A DNA stretch of 64,000 bases from Spiribacter vilamensis (GCF_004217415.1 NZ_SHLI01000001.1:1543239-1607238), one strand, 5' to 3'; positions 1 through 13,576 are shown, counted from the stretch's first letter. Translations and numbers: made by a program. The notes: a model not told the origin generated them from the letters alone.

Positions 1-1
1 G

Positions 2-2516
<2,515 letters not shown>

Positions 2517-2530
2517 AGCGATTGTCGTCG

Positions 2531-3595
2531 ATGAGTGAGCTCCACAACGACCGCCTGCTTCGCGCGCTTGCTCGCGAGCCCGTGGACCGGACGCCGGTCT
2601 GGATCATGCGCCAGGCCGGGCGCTACCTGCCGGAATATCGGCGCATCCGCGAGGAAGCCGGCAGCTTCATGAACCTCTGCCGCAATCCGGAGCTGGCCTG
2701 CGAGGTCACGCTCCAGCCGCTGCGGCGATTCAACCTGGATGCGGCGATCCTGTTCTCCGACATCCTGACCGTGCCCGACGCCATGGGACTCGGCCTTTAT
2801 TTCGAGCCCGGCGAGGGGCCACGGTTCGAGCGGACGGTCCGCGATGCGGCCAGCGTCGATCGCCTGCCGATCCCGGACGTGGACAGCGAGCTGCGTTACG
2901 TCACCGACGCGATCAGCCGGGTACGTCGCGAGCTGCAGGGCAGCGTCCCGCTGATCGGTTTCGCCGGCAGCCCGTGGACGCTCGCGACCTACATGGTCGA
3001 GGGCGGCAGCAGCAAGGACTTCCGGCATATCAAGGCACTCGCCTACGACCAGCCCGAGGTCATGGAGCGGCTGCTCGACAAGACCGCGCGCGCCGTCACC
3101 GCCTATCTCAACGCCCAGATCGAGGCCGGCGCCCAGGCGGTCATGATCTTCGATACCTGGGGCGGATCGCTGGCCCACGATGCCTACCCGCGATTCTCGC
3201 TGCGCTACGCCCGGCAGATCATCGACGGTCTGATCCGCAACCGGGAGGGCCGGCGCGTGCCGGTCATCTTCTTCACCAAGGGCGGTGGCATCTGGCTCGA
3301 GACCGTCGCGGACAGTGGCGCCGACGCGCTGGGCATCGACTGGACGCTGTCCATGGACGAGGCCCGACAACGGGTGGGCGACCGGGTGGCGCTGCAGGGC
3401 AACCTCGACCCGAGCATCCTCTACGCCCGACCCGAGGTCATCCGCCGCGAAGTCGAGCGCGTCCTGCGGGAGTTCGGCCCCGGCAGCGGCCATATCTTCA
3501 ACCTCGGGCATGGCGTGCACCCGCAGATACCGCCGGAGCACGTCGAAGCGATGGTCGATGCCGTCCGATCGCTGAGCCCGGCATGGCATGACTAG
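2531..3595 (+). CDS. hemE: Uroporphyrinogen decarboxylase
   Basis: HemE decarboxylates the four acetate side chains of uroporphyrinogen III to give coproporphyrinogen III in cytosolic heme synthesis. The family signatures are present: [12 protein letters not shown] near residues 22-33, the FSDILT segment, and [14 protein letters not shown] place the start at the ATG at 2531, giving 354 aa beginning MSELHND, rather than the TTG three codons earlier, because this matches the family N-terminus. The last 8 bases overlap the NUDIX gene, and hemB lies just beyond it, so two non-consecutive heme genes share one transcription unit. Confidence 0.96.
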   Translation: MSELHNDRLLRALAREPVDRTPVWIMRQAGRYLPEYRRIREEAGSFMNLCRNPELACEVTLQPLRRFNLDAAILFSDILTVPDAMGLGLYFEPGEGPRFERTVRDAASVDRLPIPDVDSELRYVTDAISRVRRELQGSVPLIGFAGSPWTLATYMVEGGSSKDFRHIKALAYDQPEVMERLLDKTARAVTAYLNAQIEAGAQAVMIFDTWGGSLAHDAYPRFSLRYARQIIDGLIRNREGRRVPVIFFTKGGGIWLETVADSGADALGIDWTLSMDEARQRVGDRVALQGNLDPSILYARPEVIRREVERVLREFGPGSGHIFNLGHGVHPQIPPEHVEAMVDAVRSLSPAWHD

Positions 3596-4052
3596 GCAGA
3601 ATCCCCGGATCCTCTCCGCCGGCATTATCCTGGTTCGTGCCGAGAATGCCGCCTGGCGATTCCTGCTCCTGCGGGCCTACCAGTACTGGGACTTCCCCAA
3701 GGGCCGCACCGAGACCGGCGAGACGCCGCTCGAGGCCGCGCGCCGCGAGGTCGCCGAGGAGACCGGCATCACCCATCTACGCTTTAACTGGGGCGAGGAC
3801 TTCACCGAGACCGGCCCGTATGCCCGCGGCAAGGTCGCGCGCTATTACCTGGCGGAGACCCCGACCCGCGAGGTGGTCCTCGGCATTGCACCGGAACTGG
3901 GCACGCCCGAGCACCACGAATGGCGCTGGGTGGACCGGCGAACGGCCTATCGAATCACCGCACCACGGGTTCGGCAGGTGCTCGACTGGGCGCTCGCTCG
4001 CCTCCCGGAGCATCCGCCCCAACCCACCCCGCGCGATCACTGGAGGGACTGA
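3588..4052 (+). CDS. NUDIX hydrolase, diadenosine tetraphosphate hydrolase-like
   Basis: A 154-aa NUDIX-fold pyrophosphohydrolase. The NUDIX box spans residues 39-61 with the pattern G-x5-E-x7-REVAEETG, so the metal-binding glutamates are intact. The short size, the YWDFPKG entry to the box and the later EHHEWRWV segment resemble bis(5'-nucleosyl)-tetraphosphatases and RppH-like enzymes, but substrate cannot be fixed from sequence. Its start overlaps the end of hemE by 8 bases and hemB starts 3 bases after its stop, so it is translationally embedded in a heme operon. The placement suggests cotranscription rather than a proven heme role. Confidence 0.85.
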   Translation: MTRQNPRILSAGIILVRAENAAWRFLLLRAYQYWDFPKGRTETGETPLEAARREVAEETGITHLRFNWGEDFTETGPYARGKVARYYLAETPTREVVLGIAPELGTPEHHEWRWVDRRTAYRITAPRVRQVLDWALARLPEHPPQPTPRDHWRD

Positions 4053-5072
<1,020 letters not shown>

Positions 5073-5095
5073 GCCCCCGCTTACCGGAGGACACC

Positions 5096-5914
5096 ATGGA
5101 TTTCTATGCCGTTTTCGGTCATCCCGTCGGCCATTCACTCTCGCCCCGCATCCACGAGCTGTTTGCCCACGAGACGGCGCAACAGCTCGAGTACACGCGG
5201 CGCGAACCGCCCCTCGACGGATTCGCGGGCGCCATCGAGGCGTTCCGCGCCGAGGGCGCCCATGGCGCAAATGTCACCGTGCCGTTCAAGGAAGAGGCCT
5301 GGTCGCTGGCGGATCAGCGCAGTGATCGCGCCGAGCGGGCCGGCGCCGCGAATACCTTGATCTTCGGTGACGGCATCTATGCCGACAACACGGATGGCGA
5401 GGGGCTGATCAACGACCTGCGCAATAACCTGGGCGTGGGCCTCGCCGGCAAGCGGATCCTGATGATCGGTGCCGGCGGCGCCGCCGGTGGTGTACTCGGT
5501 CCACTGCTCGACGAGAATCCCGCCAGCCTCGTCGTCGCCAACCGCACCGCTGAGCGCGCCCATACGCTCGCCCGGGCCTTTGCCGATGTCGGCACCGTCG
5601 AGAGCTGTGGCCTCGACGACCTGGCGGGTGAGCGCTTCGAGGTGGTCATCAATGCCACGTCCAGCGGACTCGAGGGGGATGTCCCGACACTCCCGTCGAG
5701 TATCGTCGCCGACGGGGCGACGGCCTTCGACATGCTCTACGGCGCGGAACCCACGCCCTTCCTGCGCTGGGCGGAGGAAAACGGCGCATTCCGGACCCGC
5801 GACGGTCTCGGCATGCTGGTGGAACAGGCCGCCGCTGCGTTCGAACTGTGGCGCCGGATCCGGCCGAGTACGGCACCGGTGATCGAGGCACTGCGCAACG
5901 ACACCCGACCCTGA
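5096..5914 (+). CDS. aroE: Shikimate dehydrogenase (NADP+)
   Basis: AroE reduces 3-dehydroshikimate to shikimate with NADPH in the chorismate pathway. The 272-aa protein has the substrate-binding GHSLSPRIHE segment near residue 13, the NVTVPFKE motif holding the catalytic lysine near residue 65, and an NADP Rossmann turn GAGGAAGGV near residue 127. The C-terminal DGLGMLVEQAAAAFELW motif is also typical. A strong GGAGG sits just before the ATG. It is the last clear biosynthetic gene of the gltB-to-aroE run; the antiporter gene begins 9 bases later with a GTG. Confidence 0.95.
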   Translation: MDFYAVFGHPVGHSLSPRIHELFAHETAQQLEYTRREPPLDGFAGAIEAFRAEGAHGANVTVPFKEEAWSLADQRSDRAERAGAANTLIFGDGIYADNTDGEGLINDLRNNLGVGLAGKRILMIGAGGAAGGVLGPLLDENPASLVVANRTAERAHTLARAFADVGTVESCGLDDLAGERFEVVINATSSGLEGDVPTLPSSIVADGATAFDMLYGAEPTPFLRWAEENGAFRTRDGLGMLVEQAAAAFELWRRIRPSTAPVIEALRNDTRP

Positions 5915-5923
5915 GTCGCGCCA

Positions 5924-7171
5924 GTGGTCGAGGCGAGCGCGACACCGGATTCGGTGATGGTCATGCTGGTCGGCGGCGCGACGCTGCTGGCCATACTCGT
6001 GCGGCACGTCTTCGCTCGGCTCCGGCTTCCCGCTCTGGTCGGCTACATCCTGATCGGGCTGGGGCTGCGACTGGGCCACGACGTGATTCCCATTCTGGAT
6101 CCGGCCGTGCGCGGTGCCTTCGATCTGCTCGCCGCGCTAGGGCTGGTCGCCCTGTTGTTCCGGGTAGGCCTCGGCAGCAATCCGCAACGCCTGCTCAGCA
6201 AACTGCCCGGCGCCAGCGTAATCTGGCTATTCAGCGTGATCGTCTCCGGTCTGGCCGGCTACTACGCGGCCCGCTGGGCAGGATTCGACCTCGTGCCGTC
6301 CCTGGTCGCGGGCGTGGCCCTGACCGCCACCAGCATCGGTGTCGCCCTGCCGCCCTGGCAGGCCGCAGGCGCCCTGGGTAGCGAACAGGGCTCCCTGGTG
6401 CTCGATGTCGCCGAACTCGATGACATCTCCGGTGTGGTTCTCATGGCGCTGCTGCTCGGCATCATCCCGACGTTGACCGCCGGCAGCGGCATCGCCTGGA
6501 CCGGCGTACTGACGACAAGCGCCGGGCTGGTCATGAGCCTGGCGGCATTCACGGCCGGCTGCTACGCCTTTGCCCGCTGGCTGGAACCCCCGCTGACGCG
6601 AGCGCTCTTACAACACGAACGCGCGCCGGCCCGAATGATGATCGTGGTCGCAATGGGTAGCCTGATCGCGGCGCTCGCAGGGATGCTCGGCTTCTCGCTG
6701 GCGATCGGTGCCCTGTTCGCCGGCCTCATGTTCAGCAAGGCACCGCGGCGCATCCATCGAGACCGCGCCTATATCGTGCTCTACGATTTCCTCTCACCGT
6801 TTTTCTTCATCGGCATCGGCCTCAAGCTGGAACCGGCCGCCCTGACCGGCGCGCTCGGCGCCGGCGGCCTGCTGCTGGTCGCGGCCGTGCTCGGCAAGGT
6901 CATCGGCACCGCTCTGCCGGCCTGGCTGGTCGCGCCCCGCGGTAGCGTCCTGGTGATCGCCACGAGCATGGTGCCGCGAGCGGAAATCTCAATGGTGATC
7001 ATCGATCAGGCCGGTCGCTACGGCACCGACGTCGTACCACCGACCCTGTATGGCGGCATGACCATGGTCGCGCTGGCCACCTGCGCCGTTACACCCGGCA
7101 TCGTCGAGCGCCTGCTCGCGGTGGAAAGGGCCGATCCGGGCGGCCCCGATCAGCCGGCGTCGGGGCGGTGA
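5924..7171 (+). CDS. Cation:proton antiporter, CPA2 family, membrane domain only
   Basis: A 415-aa polytopic inner-membrane protein with about 11-12 hydrophobic segments typical of the Na+/H+ exchanger (CPA2, Kef/NapA-like) fold. Recognisable parts are FARLRLPALVGYILIGLGLRLG near the N-terminus, LDVAELDDISGVVL (an aspartate-containing transport helix) and VPRAEISMVI near the end. Unlike the second antiporter at 37398 it has no TrkA nucleotide-binding tail. Translation probably starts at the GTG at 5924; the ATG at 5957 is an alternative. It converges on, and overlaps by 22 bases, the gamma-carbonic anhydrase gene. The ion (Na+ or K+) cannot be told from sequence. Confidence 0.8.
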   Translation: MVEASATPDSVMVMLVGGATLLAILVRHVFARLRLPALVGYILIGLGLRLGHDVIPILDPAVRGAFDLLAALGLVALLFRVGLGSNPQRLLSKLPGASVIWLFSVIVSGLAGYYAARWAGFDLVPSLVAGVALTATSIGVALPPWQAAGALGSEQGSLVLDVAELDDISGVVLMALLLGIIPTLTAGSGIAWTGVLTTSAGLVMSLAAFTAGCYAFARWLEPPLTRALLQHERAPARMMIVVAMGSLIAALAGMLGFSLAIGALFAGLMFSKAPRRIHRDRAYIVLYDFLSPFFFIGIGLKLEPAALTGALGAGGLLLVAAVLGKVIGTALPAWLVAPRGSVLVIATSMVPRAEISMVIIDQAGRYGTDVVPPTLYGGMTMVALATCAVTPGIVERLLAVERADPGGPDQPASGR

Positions 7172-7680
7172 CGGCCCATCAGGCGGACGTAATGATCGGC
7201 TGAGTACGCGAGCCGCTCGCGCTCGTCGTCACTGAGCGCTCGAACCGCCCGCGCGGGGCTGCCGAGGTAGAGGTAGCCGCCATCGAGCTGCTTGCCCGGT
7301 GGCACCAGCGCCCCGGCGCCGAGGATCGCCTCGTCACCGACCACGGCGCCATCCAGCACCATCGCCCCCATACCCACCAGCACCCGGTTACCGATGGTGC
7401 AGGCATGGATGATCGCCCGATGGCCCACGGTCACCGCCTCGCCCACGATGGCCGGATAACCGGGCTGGTACGGCCCCTCGTGGGCGACATGCACAATCGC
7501 CCCATCCTGGATATTGCTTCGGGCCCCGATCTCGATGCGGTGCACGTCACCCCGCAGCACCGCCGTCGGCCAGACCGAGACGGAGTCGTGGAGAGTGACG
7601 TCACCGATCACCACGGCACTTTCATGGACCCAGGCCGAGGCCGCGATACCGGGATGGATGCCCTGGTAGGTCTCGATCAT
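7150..7680 (-). CDS. Gamma-carbonic anhydrase-like hexapeptide-repeat protein
   Basis: A 176-aa left-handed beta-helix protein of the YrdA/CaiE/gamma-carbonic anhydrase group. The hexapeptide pattern is clear through residues 15-150 (for example VVIGDVTLHDSVSVWPTAVLRGD and AILGAGALVPPGK). Three histidines in the expected metal-binding arrangement are seen (VHVAHEG, VGHRAIIHACTIG), so metal binding at the trimer interface is plausible. Many YrdA-like members lack measurable carbonic anhydrase activity, so the enzymatic role is uncertain. A GGGGAG lies ahead of the ATG. It follows gorA on the same strand with a 19-base gap. Confidence 0.85.
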   Translation of the reverse strand: MIETYQGIHPGIAASAWVHESAVVIGDVTLHDSVSVWPTAVLRGDVHRIEIGARSNIQDGAIVHVAHEGPYQPGYPAIVGEAVTVGHRAIIHACTIGNRVLVGMGAMVLDGAVVGDEAILGAGALVPPGKQLDGGYLYLGSPARAVRALSDDERERLAYSADHYVRLMGRHRPDAG

Positions 7681-7699
7681 CGCGTTACTCCCCGTCGGC

Positions 7700-9064
7700 T
7701 CAGGTCATGGTGACCAGTTCTTCGGCGCTGGTCGGGTGAATGGCTACGGTCTCGTCGAGATCGTGCTTGCTGGCCCCCATCTTCACCGCCACGGCGAAGC
7801 CCTGCAGCATCTCGTCACTGCCGACACCGAACAGATGCACGCCCACGACGCGCTCTTCCTCGCCGACGCAGATCAGTTTCATGGTGCTGCGCTGCTTCGC
7901 CTCCGCGGGGGCCAGGGCGAAATCCATGGGCACGAAGCGGGTCTGGTAGACCCGAACGGCGTCACCATGGGCGGCACGCGCATCGGCCTCGGTCAGGCCC
8001 ACGCTGCCGATGGGCGGATGCGTGAACACCACGGTGGGGACATCGCGATACTCGAGCCGCCGGTCGCTCTCTCCGCCCCAGACCCGATCTGCCAGTCGCC
8101 GCCCCGCCGCGATGGCCACCGGTGTCAGCGGATAGGGGTTCTCGGTCACATCGCCGAGGGCGAAGATATGCGGCTGGTTACTGGCCTGCCAGGCATCGAC
8201 GGGAATCGTTCCGGATTCATTGATCTCCACGCCGGCGGCCTCGAGACCCAGCTCGTCGGTATTGGGCAGCCGCCCGACGGCCCAGATCACCTGGTCGAGC
8301 CCCTCCAGCGAGCGGCCGTCGGCACTGTGCAGGGTGTAGCCACCCCATGCCGCCTCGAGGCCGGCGGGCGTGAAGTGGTTGACGAGGGTCGGACCGTGGG
8401 CGTCGATGGCCTCGACGTAGGCATCCTGGATCGCCGTATCGAAGCCGCGCAGGGGCTTTTCGCGCCGGACCACCAGCTGCACGTCGCTACCCAGCTGGTG
8501 CAGGACGCCGGCCAGCTCGACGGCGATGTAACCGGCCCCCACCACCGCCACTTTCTCCGGGCGGTCGGCCATCTCGAAGAAGCCATCGGAATCGATACCC
8601 AGATCACCGCCGGGAATCCCCGGTCGGCCCGGGGTGCCGCCGGTCGCGATCACGAAGCGCTCGGCCCGGTAGTGCTGACCGTCCACCACCACGGTATGCG
8701 GGTCGATGAAATGCGCATGCCCGGTGATCAGATCAACGCCGGAGTTGCCGAGATTACGGTCGTAGATGCCGTTGAGGCGCTCGATGTAGGCATCCCGCGC
8801 GCCGACAAGCGCTCCCCAGTCGAGCGCCGGGGCGACGCCGCTGAAGCCGTAATCACCGGCACGCTCCATGACGTCGCGGGTATGGGCGGCCTGCCACATG
8901 ACCTTCTTGGGGACGCAGCCCACGTTCACGCAGGTCCCGCCCAGGCGCGATGCCTCGATAACGGCGCAGCGTGCGCCATGCGCGGCGGCACGGCGGGCGG
9001 TGGCAATGCCGCCGCTGCCGCCACCGATACAGATCAGATCATAGGCGTGGTCGCTGTCGGTCAT
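7700..9064 (-). CDS. gorA: Glutathione-disulfide reductase
   Basis: A 454-aa FAD- and NADPH-dependent disulfide reductase that regenerates glutathione. It has the FAD motif [14 protein letters not shown] near residue 14, the redox pair [13 protein letters not shown] (C-x4-C near residues 42-50), an NADPH Rossmann turn [15 protein letters not shown] near residue 177, and the C-terminal dimer motif [12 protein letters not shown] with the catalytic histidine. The motif set and length fit Gor better than lipoamide dehydrogenase or mercuric reductase. An AGGAG lies ahead of the ATG. It is divergent from prlC across a 181-base gap. Low-molecular-weight thiols may bear on selenium reduction for the nearby cluster, but that link is inference. 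Confidence 0.92.
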   Translation of the reverse strand: MTDSDHAYDLICIGGGSGGIATARRAAAHGARCAVIEASRLGGTCVNVGCVPKKVMWQAAHTRDVMERAGDYGFSGVAPALDWGALVGARDAYIERLNGIYDRNLGNSGVDLITGHAHFIDPHTVVVDGQHYRAERFVIATGGTPGRPGIPGGDLGIDSDGFFEMADRPEKVAVVGAGYIAVELAGVLHQLGSDVQLVVRREKPLRGFDTAIQDAYVEAIDAHGPTLVNHFTPAGLEAAWGGYTLHSADGRSLEGLDQVIWAVGRLPNTDELGLEAAGVEINESGTIPVDAWQASNQPHIFALGDVTENPYPLTPVAIAAGRRLADRVWGGESDRRLEYRDVPTVVFTHPPIGSVGLTEADARAAHGDAVRVYQTRFVPMDFALAPAEAKQRSTMKLICVGEEERVVGVHLFGVGSDEMLQGFAVAVKMGASKHDLDETVAIHPTSAEELVTMT

Positions 9065-9171
9065 GGTCGACTCCTGCTGTGCATTTCATTAAGACCCCCA
9101 TTTTCGCAGACCCGCGCGACGATGACATTCACGCCGATCAATCCATACCGAACTGATCGGCCCCGTCGGGC

Positions 9172-9200
9172 TCGAAACAGAGGTGCACGCGGGCTATCCT
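9172..9200 (+). promoter_or_regulatory. Possible sigma-70 promoter ahead of prlC
   Basis: TCGAAA at 9172-9177 and TATCCT at 9195-9200 are separated by 17 bases, 46 bases ahead of the chosen prlC ATG. Each hexamer matches the sigma-70 consensus at four of six positions. It is the best pair I see in the gorA-prlC divergent gap, and it would also drive the selD fusion 11 bases beyond prlC. Confidence 0.3.
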
Positions 9201-9245
9201 GCCGGGTCAGCCCCGATCAACAACCTGTCCGATCACTGGAGCATC

Positions 9246-11285
9246 ATGACCAATCCGCTGCTGGAAACCGACGGCCTACCGCGTTTCTCGGAGATCCGTC
9301 CCGACCACATCAAGCCCGCCGTCGACCAGGTCATCGCCGACAACCGGGCGGCGATCGCCGAGCTGACCGAACATGCCGGACCGCACGACTGGGACAGCCT
9401 CGTCGCCCCTCTCGAGCGGCTCGAGGATCGGCTGGAGAAGGTCTGGTCGCCGGTCTCGCACCTCAACGCCGTGATGAACAGCGAGGCGCTACGCGAGGCG
9501 TACAATGCGTGCCTGCCGGCCCTGTCCGCCTACCAGACCGAGATGGGCCAGAACACCGCGCTCTACCAGGCGTTCCGGACGCTGCGCGACAGCGACGCCG
9601 GCGCACGGATGACGGCCGACCAGCGCCAGACCGTGGACAACGCGCTGCGCGATTTCGAACTCTCCGGCGTTGCCCTCGAAGACACGGCGAAGAGCCGCTA
9701 TGCCGAGATATCGGCGCGGCTCGCCGAGCTGTCATCGCGATTCCAGGAAAACCTGCTGGATGCCAGCGATGCCTGGACCTGGGACACGGACGCGGCCGAA
9801 GACCTCGACGGCATTCCCGCATCGGCACTGGGCGTCATGAAGCAGAAAGCCGAGCAGGCCGGCGTCGAGGGCTGGCGGGTCAGCCTCGACATGCCCATTG
9901 TCCAGGCGGTGCTTGCCCACGCCAGCAACCGCGACCTGCGCTATCGCGTCTACGAGGCCTTCACCACGCGCGCCTCGGATACCGGTCCGCGGGCCGGTCA
10001 GTGGGACAACCACCCGGTGATGGCGGAGATCCTCGACCTGCGCCAGGAGCAGGCCGGGTTGCTGGGCTTCAGCGATTACGCCGAGCTCTCGCTGGCCCCC
10101 AAGATGGCCGACTCCGCGGACCAGGTGGTTGAGTTCCTCGAGGATCTGGCCCGGCGCGCCCACCCGGTGGCCGAGCAGGAATACGCGACGCTCGTGGCCT
10201 TTGCCCGCGAGCGTGACGGGCTGGAGACCCTGCAGGCCTGGGACGTCGGCTATTACAGCGAGCGCCTGCGGGAGGCACGGTTCGAGCTCTCGCCGGAGGA
10301 TCTGCGCCCCTGGTTCCAGGCCGATCGGGTCATGGCCGGCCTGTTTGCGGTTGTCGAGCGACTGTTCGGCATCCGTATCGCCGAGCGCGATGATGTCGAC
10401 ACCTGGCACGACGACGTGCGCTTCTACGAGATCTTCGATGCCGACGGCATCCTGCGCGGCCAGTTCTACACCGATCTCTACGCGCGCTCGCACAAACGCG
10501 GCGGGGCCTGGATGGCGCCGGCCCGCGGTCGCATGCGCCACGGCGGCGAGGCGCAGACACCGGTGGCGTTCCTCACCTGCAACTTCACCCCGCCGGTCGG
10601 CGACCAGCCGGCACTGATCACCCATGGCGAGGTGGAGACCCTGTTCCACGAATTCGGTCACGGCCTCCATCACATGCTGACCCGGGTGGACGCGGCGAGC
10701 GTTGCCGGGATCAACGGCGTGGCCTGGGATGCCGTCGAGCTTCCGAGCCAGTTCCTCGAGAACTGGTGCTGGGAGCGGGAGGCGCTGGATCTGTTCGCGC
10801 GCCACCACGAGACCGGCGAGCCCATTCCCGAGGCGCTGTTCGAGCGCATGACCGCGGCTCGCAACTTCCAGGCGGCCATGCAGATGGTCCGCCAGCTGGA
10901 ATTCTCGCTGTTCGACCTGCGCCTGCACGTCGAGCATGACCGCCACCGTGGCGAGCGGGTTTTCGAACTGCTCGGCGAGGTCCGCGACCAGGTCGCGGTC
11001 GTTCGGCCCCCGGCGTTCAACCGCTTCCCCAACAGCTTCGCGCATATCTTCGCCGGCGGTTACGCGGCCGGGTATTACAGCTACAAATGGGCCGAGGTGC
11101 TCTCCGCCGACGCGTTCGCGCGTTTCACCGAGGAAGGGATCTTCAACCCGGTCACCGGCCGATCGTTTCTCGAGAGCATCCTCGAGCGCGGCGGGTCCGA
11201 GGACGCGGCCACGCTGTTCAGCGACTTCCGCGGCCGCGAACCGAGCATCGAGCCCCTTCTGAAGGCCAGTGGCCTGGCCGCCTGA
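9246..11285 (+). CDS. prlC: Oligopeptidase A (M3 metallopeptidase)
   Basis: A 679-aa cytosolic zinc peptidase of the thimet oligopeptidase family that degrades short peptides, including cleaved signal peptides. The zinc motif HEFGH is at residues 468-472, followed by the third-ligand region near ELPSQFLENWCWE. The start is the ATG at 9246 (MTNPLLETDGLPRF), which has GGAG ahead of it; the open frame extends 21 codons further upstream without a family match. The C-terminal YAAGYYSYKWAEVLSADAF motif is typical. The selD fusion starts 11 bases after its stop on the same strand, so prlC is probably the first gene of the selenium operon. Confidence 0.95.
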   Translation: MTNPLLETDGLPRFSEIRPDHIKPAVDQVIADNRAAIAELTEHAGPHDWDSLVAPLERLEDRLEKVWSPVSHLNAVMNSEALREAYNACLPALSAYQTEMGQNTALYQAFRTLRDSDAGARMTADQRQTVDNALRDFELSGVALEDTAKSRYAEISARLAELSSRFQENLLDASDAWTWDTDAAEDLDGIPASALGVMKQKAEQAGVEGWRVSLDMPIVQAVLAHASNRDLRYRVYEAFTTRASDTGPRAGQWDNHPVMAEILDLRQEQAGLLGFSDYAELSLAPKMADSADQVVEFLEDLARRAHPVAEQEYATLVAFARERDGLETLQAWDVGYYSERLREARFELSPEDLRPWFQADRVMAGLFAVVERLFGIRIAERDDVDTWHDDVRFYEIFDADGILRGQFYTDLYARSHKRGGAWMAPARGRMRHGGEAQTPVAFLTCNFTPPVGDQPALITHGEVETLFHEFGHGLHHMLTRVDAASVAGINGVAWDAVELPSQFLENWCWEREALDLFARHHETGEPIPEALFERMTAARNFQAAMQMVRQLEFSLFDLRLHVEHDRHRGERVFELLGEVRDQVAVVRPPAFNRFPNSFAHIFAGGYAAGYYSYKWAEVLSADAFARFTEEGIFNPVTGRSFLESILERGGSEDAATLFSDFRGREPSIEPLLKASGLAA

Positions 11286-11296
11286 GCGAGAAAACA

Positions 11297-13576
11297 ATGC
11301 AGGATTCCATACAACCCGTCCGCCGCGACATCGTCCTGATCGGTGGTGGCCACAGCCATGTCGGCGTGCTTCGACGCTTCGGCATGAAGCCGGCACCCGG
11401 CATCCGTCTGACGCTGATCTGCCGCGACACCCACACGCCCTACTCGGGCATGCTGCCGGGCTACGTGGCGGGGCATTACAGCTACGATGACGTCCACATC
11501 GATCTGCGCCGCCTGGCCGAGTTCGCCGGTGCCCGGTTCTTCGGCACCGAGGCCACGGGCGTGGACCGTGAAGGGCAGCGGGTCATCTGCAGCGACCGCC
11601 CCGCCGTCCCCTACGACCGTCTATCCATCAACATCGGCTCGACACCGCGGGTCTCCGATGCGGGTGGCGCGGCGGATCATGCGGTGGCGGTCAAGCCGAT
11701 CCACCGCTTCAACGACCGCTGGCTCGCACTGCTCGAGCGGGTGCGGACGAACCCCGAACCCATGCATATCGCGTTGGTAGGCGGTGGCGCCGGCGGGGTC
11801 GAGCTGCTGCTCGCCATGCACCATCGACTGCGCAACGAGCTGCAGGCGCTGGGGCAGAACCCGGACCTGCTCACCTTCACGCTGTTCACGCGTGGCGGGA
11901 CGGTGCTCCCCACCCATGCCCCCAACGTTCGCCGGCGCTTCACGCGGGTCCTCGCCGAACGCGGCATCGCCGTCCACTGCAATGCCGAGGTCACCGGTGT
12001 GGATGCCACCGGACTGAGCACCATCGATGGCCGGCATCACCCGGCCGACGAGGTGGTCTGGGTGACCCGGGCCGGCGGTGCCACGTGGCTGCAGGATACC
12101 GGCCTGGCGCTGGACGACAGCGGCTTCATCCAGGTCACCGACACCCTGCAGACCGTCACCGATCCGGCCATCTTCGCCGCCGGTGACGTCGCCAGCATGG
12201 TCAACCACCCGCGGGAGAAGGCGGGCGTCTTCGCCGTTCGCCAGGGACCACCGCTGGCCCGCAACCTGCGGCTGTCGCTGGAAGACCGCGAACCGATCCC
12301 CTATCGCCCGCAACGCCACTGGCTTGCCCTGATCAGTACCGGTGACCGGTACGCGGTGGCCTCCCGGGGCCCGTTCGGCGCCGAAGGCCGCGCGCTCTGG
12401 CGCTACAAGGACTGGATCGATCGCCGGTTCATGGCGCGCTTCAACGATCTGCCGGCGATGGAAGAGACGGGCCCGTCGGGGCCGCGCTCGCGCGTGCCGC
12501 TGGAGGGCGAGGAGGCCCGCCAGGCGATCTCGGCGGTCGCGATGCGCTGCGGCGGCTGCGGTGCCAAGGTCGGGGCCTCGACCCTGTCGCGTGCCCTGGG
12601 CGCCCTGCAGCCGATCGCCCGCGAGGACGTGCTGATCGGTCTCCATGCCCCGGATGATGCCGCCGTCGTGCGCGTTCCCCCGGGCAAGGCCATGGTGCAT
12701 ACCGTGGACTTCTTCCGGGCGTTCATCGACGACCCCTACGTCTTCGGCCAGGTGGCCGCCAATCACGCGCTGGGGGACATCTTCGCCATGGGCGCCGAGG
12801 CGCAGACCGCCACCGCGATCGCCACCGTTCCGCAGGGCCTCGAGTCCAAGGTCGAGGATACGGTCTATCAGCTGATGGCCGGTGCCCTCGACATCCTCAA
12901 CGACGCGGGCTGCGCGCTCGTCGGCGGGCATACCGGCGAGGGGCGCGAGCTCGCCCTCGGATTCGCGATCAACGGACTCATCGATGACGACCCCGACCGG
13001 ATCATGCGCAAGGGCGGCATGCAGGCGGGCGACGTGCTCGTCCTTACCAAGCCGATCGGCACGGGCACGCTGTTCGCCGCCCACGCCCGCCTCGGCACCC
13101 GCGGTCGGTGGATCGACGGGGCGTTGCAGTCCATGCGCCACTCCAACCGCCAGGCCGCCGAATGCCTCCACCGACGTGGCGCCACCGCCTGTACCGATCT
13201 GACCGGGTTCGGGCTGCTGGGCCACCTGGTGGAGATGACGCGACCCTCGGAAGTGGATGCCACCCTCGAGCTCTCCGCACTGCCGGTCCTCGAGGGCGCT
13301 GAGGAGACCGTGGCCGCCGGCATCCTCAGCTCACTGCAGCCCGCGAATGTCCGTCTGCGGCGGGCCATTCGCAATGCCGGGGCCGTCGTCGACCACCCAC
13401 GCTATCCGCTGGTCTTCGACCCGCAGACGGCCGGCGGTCTGCTGGCAAGCATCCCCGCCGATCAGGCGGATGCCTGTGTCAGTGAGCTCAAGGCCCTCGG
13501 CTACGCCGATACGTCGATTATCGGGCATGTCGATGCACAGGGTGACGCCCTTGAGCCGATCCAGCTCAATCCGTGA
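11297..13576 (+). CDS. selD: Flavoprotein-selenide,water dikinase fusion (selenophosphate synthase, SenC/SelD type)
   Basis: A 759-aa two-domain protein. Residues 1 to about 400 form a pyridine nucleotide-disulfide oxidoreductase of the kind known to sit N-terminal to SelD (TIGR03169). It has an FAD Rossmann motif (LIGGGHSHVGVLRRF, residues 14-28), the SGMLPGYVAG segment and a second dinucleotide motif (LVGGGAGGVELLLAM, near residue 160). Residues 410-759 are SelD, which makes selenophosphate from selenide and ATP. The catalytic pair C421 and K424 lies in GGCGAKV; cysteine is used, not selenocysteine. The glycine-rich ATP-binding segments near VGGHTGEGRELALG are present. The start is the ATG at 11297; the longer open frame overlaps prlC. 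The partner genes senB and senA make selenophosphate supply for selenoneine the likely job. The flavin domain might reduce a selenium species, which is speculation. Confidence 0.93.
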   Translation: MQDSIQPVRRDIVLIGGGHSHVGVLRRFGMKPAPGIRLTLICRDTHTPYSGMLPGYVAGHYSYDDVHIDLRRLAEFAGARFFGTEATGVDREGQRVICSDRPAVPYDRLSINIGSTPRVSDAGGAADHAVAVKPIHRFNDRWLALLERVRTNPEPMHIALVGGGAGGVELLLAMHHRLRNELQALGQNPDLLTFTLFTRGGTVLPTHAPNVRRRFTRVLAERGIAVHCNAEVTGVDATGLSTIDGRHHPADEVVWVTRAGGATWLQDTGLALDDSGFIQVTDTLQTVTDPAIFAAGDVASMVNHPREKAGVFAVRQGPPLARNLRLSLEDREPIPYRPQRHWLALISTGDRYAVASRGPFGAEGRALWRYKDWIDRRFMARFNDLPAMEETGPSGPRSRVPLEGEEARQAISAVAMRCGGCGAKVGASTLSRALGALQPIAREDVLIGLHAPDDAAVVRVPPGKAMVHTVDFFRAFIDDPYVFGQVAANHALGDIFAMGAEAQTATAIATVPQGLESKVEDTVYQLMAGALDILNDAGCALVGGHTGEGRELALGFAINGLIDDDPDRIMRKGGMQAGDVLVLTKPIGTGTLFAAHARLGTRGRWIDGALQSMRHSNRQAAECLHRRGATACTDLTGFGLLGHLVEMTRPSEVDATLELSALPVLEGAEETVAAGILSSLQPANVRLRRAIRNAGAVVDHPRYPLVFDPQTAGGLLASIPADQADACVSELKALGYADTSIIGHVDAQGDALEPIQLNP

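Noticed and set aside
7736..10132. A ~798-codon plus-strand frame across gorA and prlC
   Set aside because: It is antisense to gorA and out of frame with prlC. Its composition (Arg/His/Gly-rich) and lack of motifs mark it as a shadow.
11297..13576. Selenocysteine at the SelD active site
   Set aside because: The codon at the catalytic position is TGC (12557-12559), so the enzyme uses cysteine and needs no recoding.
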